Assembly: GCF_018603435.1 (NCBI RefSeq) | Contig: NZ_CP075682.1 | Coordinates: 1,240,001-1,304,000, forward strand | Length of the DNA stretch: 64,000 nt | Source: Chryseobacterium sp. ZHDP1 | GTDB lineage: Bacteria > Bacteroidota > Bacteroidia > Flavobacteriales > Weeksellaceae | Direction of reading: 5' to 3' | Part shown: in pieces, positions 61,151-64,000 of the stretch | How the letters are laid out: each line of letters starts with the position of its first letter | Numbering within the stretch: the stretch's first letter is position 1 | Made by a program: the position numbers and the translations under genes | The notes under the pieces: generated by a model | What the model saw: the letters and a program-made list of their open reading frames with translations, nothing else | What the model was told of the DNA's origin: nothing | Databases searched by the model: none

Positions 61151-62152
61151 ATGAATACTAATAAAAACAAATGGCTGATTCCTATAGCCTTCATCAATAT
61201 TTATGTAATATGGGGAATTACTTTCCTCGCCATTTCTTTCGGGTTAAACGGATTTCCGCCTTTTATTCTTTCGGGGTTCAGATTTTTGGGCGCAGGAATA
61301 GCAATGATCGGCTATCTGCTCTTAAAAGGTGAAAAAGCCAATTCTGTCATCAACTGGAAAAAAAATGCCATCACCGGAATTCTCATCCTTACGGGAGGAA
61401 CGGGATTGGTTGCGTGGGGAGAACAATATGTAACCGCTTCTGAAGCAGCCATTGCTATTGCAACGGGACCTTTTTGGTTTATCGCCATTGATAAGAAAAA
61501 CTGGAGTTATTATTTCTCGGATAAGTTTATTCCTTTAGGTTTGGTGATCGGGTTTGCAGGACTTATTTTATTTCTCAACGGAAGTGTAAGTTCTTCCGGT
61601 TCGCATACACAAACGGCAGATGCTTCAATCAGGATAATTGCATTTGTTGTTCTGGGACTAAGTTCCGTAGCGTGGGTTTTAGGATCTCTTTATTCCAAAA
61701 AAAATCCGGCTGGCCATTCAACTTTTATGAATATTGCCCAACAGCTTATTACTGCCGGTATTGCTTCATTTATTATTGCGTTTTTCAGAAATGAATGGAC
61801 TGGTTTTTCAATCATAAAAGTACCGTTAAACGCATGGTCAGGATTGTTTTTCCTTATTGTATTCGGATCAATCATCGCTTACCTTTCGTATATCTGGCTT
61901 TTGTCTGTAAAACCTGCCGCTTTGGTAAGTACGCATACTTACATCAATCCTATTGTTACTGTAATTGCGGGCTGGATCGTTGCAAATCAGACCATCAACA
62001 TCAACCAGTTTTACGGATTGATTGTTATTCTTGCCGGAGTTCTTTTAACGAACGTGACTAAATATTTTAAGCTTTCCAAGCGGTCTAAAGTGAAAATAAG
62101 AAGAGTGATAAGACACGTGAACAAAACCGCAAGACCTTATCAGCCAATATAA
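61151..62152 (+). CDS. EamA/DMT-family transporter
   Basis: A 333-residue membrane protein with ten predicted helices in two EamA repeats (N-terminal about 10-150, C-terminal about 185-320) and G-L-N-G-F-P-P-F-I-L-S-G-F-R-F near residue 30. It ends with a basic tail (K-L-S-K-R-S-K-V-K-I-R-R). I start at M-N-T-N-K-N-K-W-L (61151); a longer frame would run through the terminator. Members export or import amino acids and other metabolites. Sitting 14 bases before metN under Met/Cys leader control, it probably moves a sulfur amino acid or related compound. Confidence 0.88.
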   Translation: MNTNKNKWLIPIAFINIYVIWGITFLAISFGLNGFPPFILSGFRFLGAGIAMIGYLLLKGEKANSVINWKKNAITGILILTGGTGLVAWGEQYVTASEAAIAIATGPFWFIAIDKKNWSYYFSDKFIPLGLVIGFAGLILFLNGSVSSSGSHTQTADASIRIIAFVVLGLSSVAWVLGSLYSKKNPAGHSTFMNIAQQLITAGIASFIIAFFRNEWTGFSIIKVPLNAWSGLFFLIVFGSIIAYLSYIWLLSVKPAALVSTHTYINPIVTVIAGWIVANQTININQFYGLIVILAGVLLTNVTKYFKLSKRSKVKIRRVIRHVNKTARPYQPI

Positions 62153-62166
62153 AATTTAAGTAAAAA

Positions 62167-63195
62167 ATGATAGAGATAAAGAATGTTTCAAAAACATTTC
62201 ATCAGAAAAAACAGTCGTTTAAGGCGCTGAATAATGTAAGTCTGACGATTGAACAGGGCGATATTGTAGGAATCATCGGATTTTCGGGAGCGGGAAAAAG
62301 TACGTTAATCCGAACGGTGAATCTTCTTGAAAAACCTGACAGCGGTGAAATTGTGATTAACGGAAAGGATTTTACGAAATTAAATTCGAGACAATTAGCC
62401 CAGGAAAGGAAAAAGATCGGGATGATTTTTCAGCATTTTAATCTGCTTTCTTCGAGAACTGTTTTTGAAAATATTGCGCTTCCGTTAGAGCTGGATCATG
62501 TCAGCAAAACTGAAATTAATAAAAAAGTAAATGAACTGCTGAAAATCGTAGGACTGGAAGACAAAGCAAATGATTATCCTAAAAGTCTTTCGGGAGGACA
62601 AAAACAGAGGGTTGCTATTGCAAGGGCTTTAGCAAATGATCCTTATCTCCTGCTCTGTGATGAAGCGACGAGTGCGCTCGATCCTGCAACCACACAATCG
62701 ATTTTACAATTGTTGAGGGATATTAATCAGAGACTTGGAATTACGATTTTGCTGATTACGCACGAAATGGAAGTCATCAAAACGGTTTGCAACCATGTTG
62801 CGGTAATCGACAAAGGTCAACTATTAATTAAAGGAACTTTAAGCGAGATTGTCTCGAACAAAGAGAATCCTATCATTAAACAATTTTTAAACTCTAGTGT
62901 TATGACGATACCACAGGAACTGAATAAAAAACTACAGCAAGAGCCACAAGACGGATTATTTCCATTGGTGGAAGTAGAACTTAATGAAAATATATCGGTG
63001 GAAGAACTGCTTTCCATTGTTTACGATAAATATAAAATTCCATACAAACTGCTGAAAGCGGATGTTGAATATTTAGGCGATTCCAATTTTGGAAAACTAT
63101 TGCTTCAGCTTCAAGGAGAAGAGGAGAAAAATCAGCAGGCCATTTATTATTTCAATCAGAATAAAATTCAAAATACGGTAAGAGGATATGCTTAG
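62167..63195 (+). CDS. metN: methionine ABC transporter ATPase MetN
   Basis: A 342-residue ATPase of the D/L-methionine importer. Walker A G-F-S-G-A-G-K-S-T near residue 38, Q-loop M-I-F-Q-H near 85, signature L-S-G-G-Q-K-Q-R near 139, Walker B L-L-C-D-E-A-T-S near 160 and H-loop T-H-E near 195. The C-terminal NIL domain (about 265-342) binds methionine and inhibits transport when the cell is replete. It overlaps metI by 8 bases. Confidence 0.95.
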   Translation: MIEIKNVSKTFHQKKQSFKALNNVSLTIEQGDIVGIIGFSGAGKSTLIRTVNLLEKPDSGEIVINGKDFTKLNSRQLAQERKKIGMIFQHFNLLSSRTVFENIALPLELDHVSKTEINKKVNELLKIVGLEDKANDYPKSLSGGQKQRVAIARALANDPYLLLCDEATSALDPATTQSILQLLRDINQRLGITILLITHEMEVIKTVCNHVAVIDKGQLLIKGTLSEIVSNKENPIIKQFLNSSVMTIPQELNKKLQQEPQDGLFPLVEVELNENISVEELLSIVYDKYKIPYKLLKADVEYLGDSNFGKLLLQLQGEEEKNQQAIYYFNQNKIQNTVRGYA

Positions 63196-63844
63196 TGATA
63201 CGGTGATTTCTCTTTTATCAAAGGGAATTTGGGAGACGGTTTTTATGACGTTTGTTTCGGGGTTTTTCGGATTTGTTCTGGGTTTGCCTGTCGGAATTCT
63301 ATTGTTTTTAACACGGAAAGGACAGCTTTTGGAAAATGTAATTTATAACAGGATTTTATCTGTTCTGGTGAATATTTTCCGTTCTATTCCTTTTATTATT
63401 TTAATTGTGTGGATGATTCCTTTCACGAGAAGTCTGGTGGGAACGTCTATCGGGGTAAACGCAGCTTTGGTTCCTTTAAGCATCGGAGCGGCTCCTTTTA
63501 TCGCAAGACTGGTAGAAAACAGCTTACTGGAAGTTCCTCATGGACTAATTGAAACCGCAAGAGCTTTGGGAGCAAGCCCGTTTCAGATTATCAGAAAAAT
63601 ATTATTACCGGAAGCACTTCCTTCTTTGATTAATAACGCAACAATTACCTTAATTACGCTTGTCGGCTATTCTGCGATGGGAGGAGCTGTCGGAGCCGGC
63701 GGATTGGGACAGATCGGTTATCAGTACGGCTACATCGGTTATGATGCCGTGATTATGAATCTTGTGTTGGGATTGCTGGTTGCGATTGTTTTTATCATTC
63801 AGTTTTCGGGAGACCGATTAGCGAAGAGGTTTGATCATCGTTGA
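63188..63844 (+). CDS. metI: methionine ABC transporter permease MetI
   Basis: A 218-residue inner-membrane permease with five helices. The EAA loop (E-T-A-R-A-L-G-A-S-P-F-Q-I near residue 120) contacts MetN. Overlaps the end of metN (translational coupling) and ends with TGA. The substrate-binding protein gene metQ would be expected next but lies beyond the window edge or elsewhere. Confidence 0.94.
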   Translation: MLSDTVISLLSKGIWETVFMTFVSGFFGFVLGLPVGILLFLTRKGQLLENVIYNRILSVLVNIFRSIPFIILIVWMIPFTRSLVGTSIGVNAALVPLSIGAAPFIARLVENSLLEVPHGLIETARALGASPFQIIRKILLPEALPSLINNATITLITLVGYSAMGGAVGAGGLGQIGYQYGYIGYDAVIMNLVLGLLVAIVFIIQFSGDRLAKRFDHR

Positions 63845-63960
63845 GTTTTTTGAGTGGGAGGGTTTTTGAGTTGGAGGGTGTGAGTGTTTGAGTGTGTGAG
63901 AGTGAGTGTGTGTGAGTATTTTGAAAATAATGTGATAAGTGTGAATGTGAAATAGTGTGG
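63845..63960. repeat. G/T-rich low-complexity tract after metI
   Basis: About 115 bases built from GAGTG, GTGTGAG and GAGGG words (for example GAGTGTGTGAGAGTGAGTG). The frame is open in places but without coding character. It looks like a simple-repeat spacer and could slow transcription or arise by slippage. Confidence 0.65.
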
Positions 63961-64000
63961 TGGTTTGAAAATTTCAGCCATCAATCGGGCGAAAATCAGC

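Overview
The window is AT-rich chromosomal DNA from a Chryseobacterium-like member of the Weeksellaceae (Flavobacteriales, Bacteroidota). This rests on several things: promoters of the Bacteroidota type (TTG, about 19 bp, TAnnTTTG), no recognisable Shine-Dalgarno sites, an alpha/beta-fused 2-oxoacid dehydrogenase E1, SusC/TonB-type and anti-sigma genes, secreted proteins with the Q-V-G-I-N motif after the signal peptide, a short double-glycine-leader peptide, and many small palindromic intergenic repeats. No tRNA, rRNA, CRISPR, insertion sequence or prophage was found.

Layout. 0.2-7.8 kb: adenine deaminase, a patatin-like lipase, small exported proteins, a bacterial PH-domain gene broken by an in-frame TGA, and dihydrolipoyl dehydrogenase. 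7.9-12.2 kb: a glycan-degrading pair (GH3 with PA14, and GH29 alpha-fucosidase). 12.4-13.3 kb: a TIGR01777 epimerase gene, also broken by one in-frame TGA. 13.3-18.7 kb: an export operon (TetR, cupin, TolC, adaptor, FtsX permease, ATPase) with a perfect operator dyad on its promoter. 18.7-23.6 kb: a GbsR/MarR-regulated membrane-protein cluster with three near-identical operator sites. 23.7-36.6 kb: a large co-directional cell-envelope locus comprising an ECF sigma factor, an anti-sigma-like protein with a TonB-plug tail, a SusC-like barrel without a plug, an alpha-2-macroglobulin carrying a TonB plug, a von Willebrand lipoprotein and a DUF4139 protein.

37-40.9 kb: secreted C1 peptidase, a 53-residue double-glycine peptide, an old yellow enzyme and its divergent HxlR regulator. 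41-51.4 kb: a low-GC zincin, fused E1, a C1q-like secreted protein, polyprenyl synthetase, sterol-desaturase family protein, RlmN and QueA. 51.9-60.6 kb: AIM24-like protein, DNA-deoxyinosine glycosylase, S9 peptidase, small membrane protein, thioesterase, topoisomerase III, a pirin with an extra N-terminal receiver-like domain, and a small acetyltransferase. 60.9-63.8 kb: a methionine-uptake operon (EamA-type transporter, MetN, MetI) preceded by a 32-codon Met/Cys-rich leader ORF and an intrinsic terminator that together look like a transcription attenuator.

The two most promising unusual systems are the leader-peptide attenuator ahead of metNI and the sigma / plug-bearing anti-sigma / plugless-barrel / plug-bearing-macroglobulin locus. 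The two GGA-to-TGA nonsense codons in otherwise intact genes also deserve confirmation.
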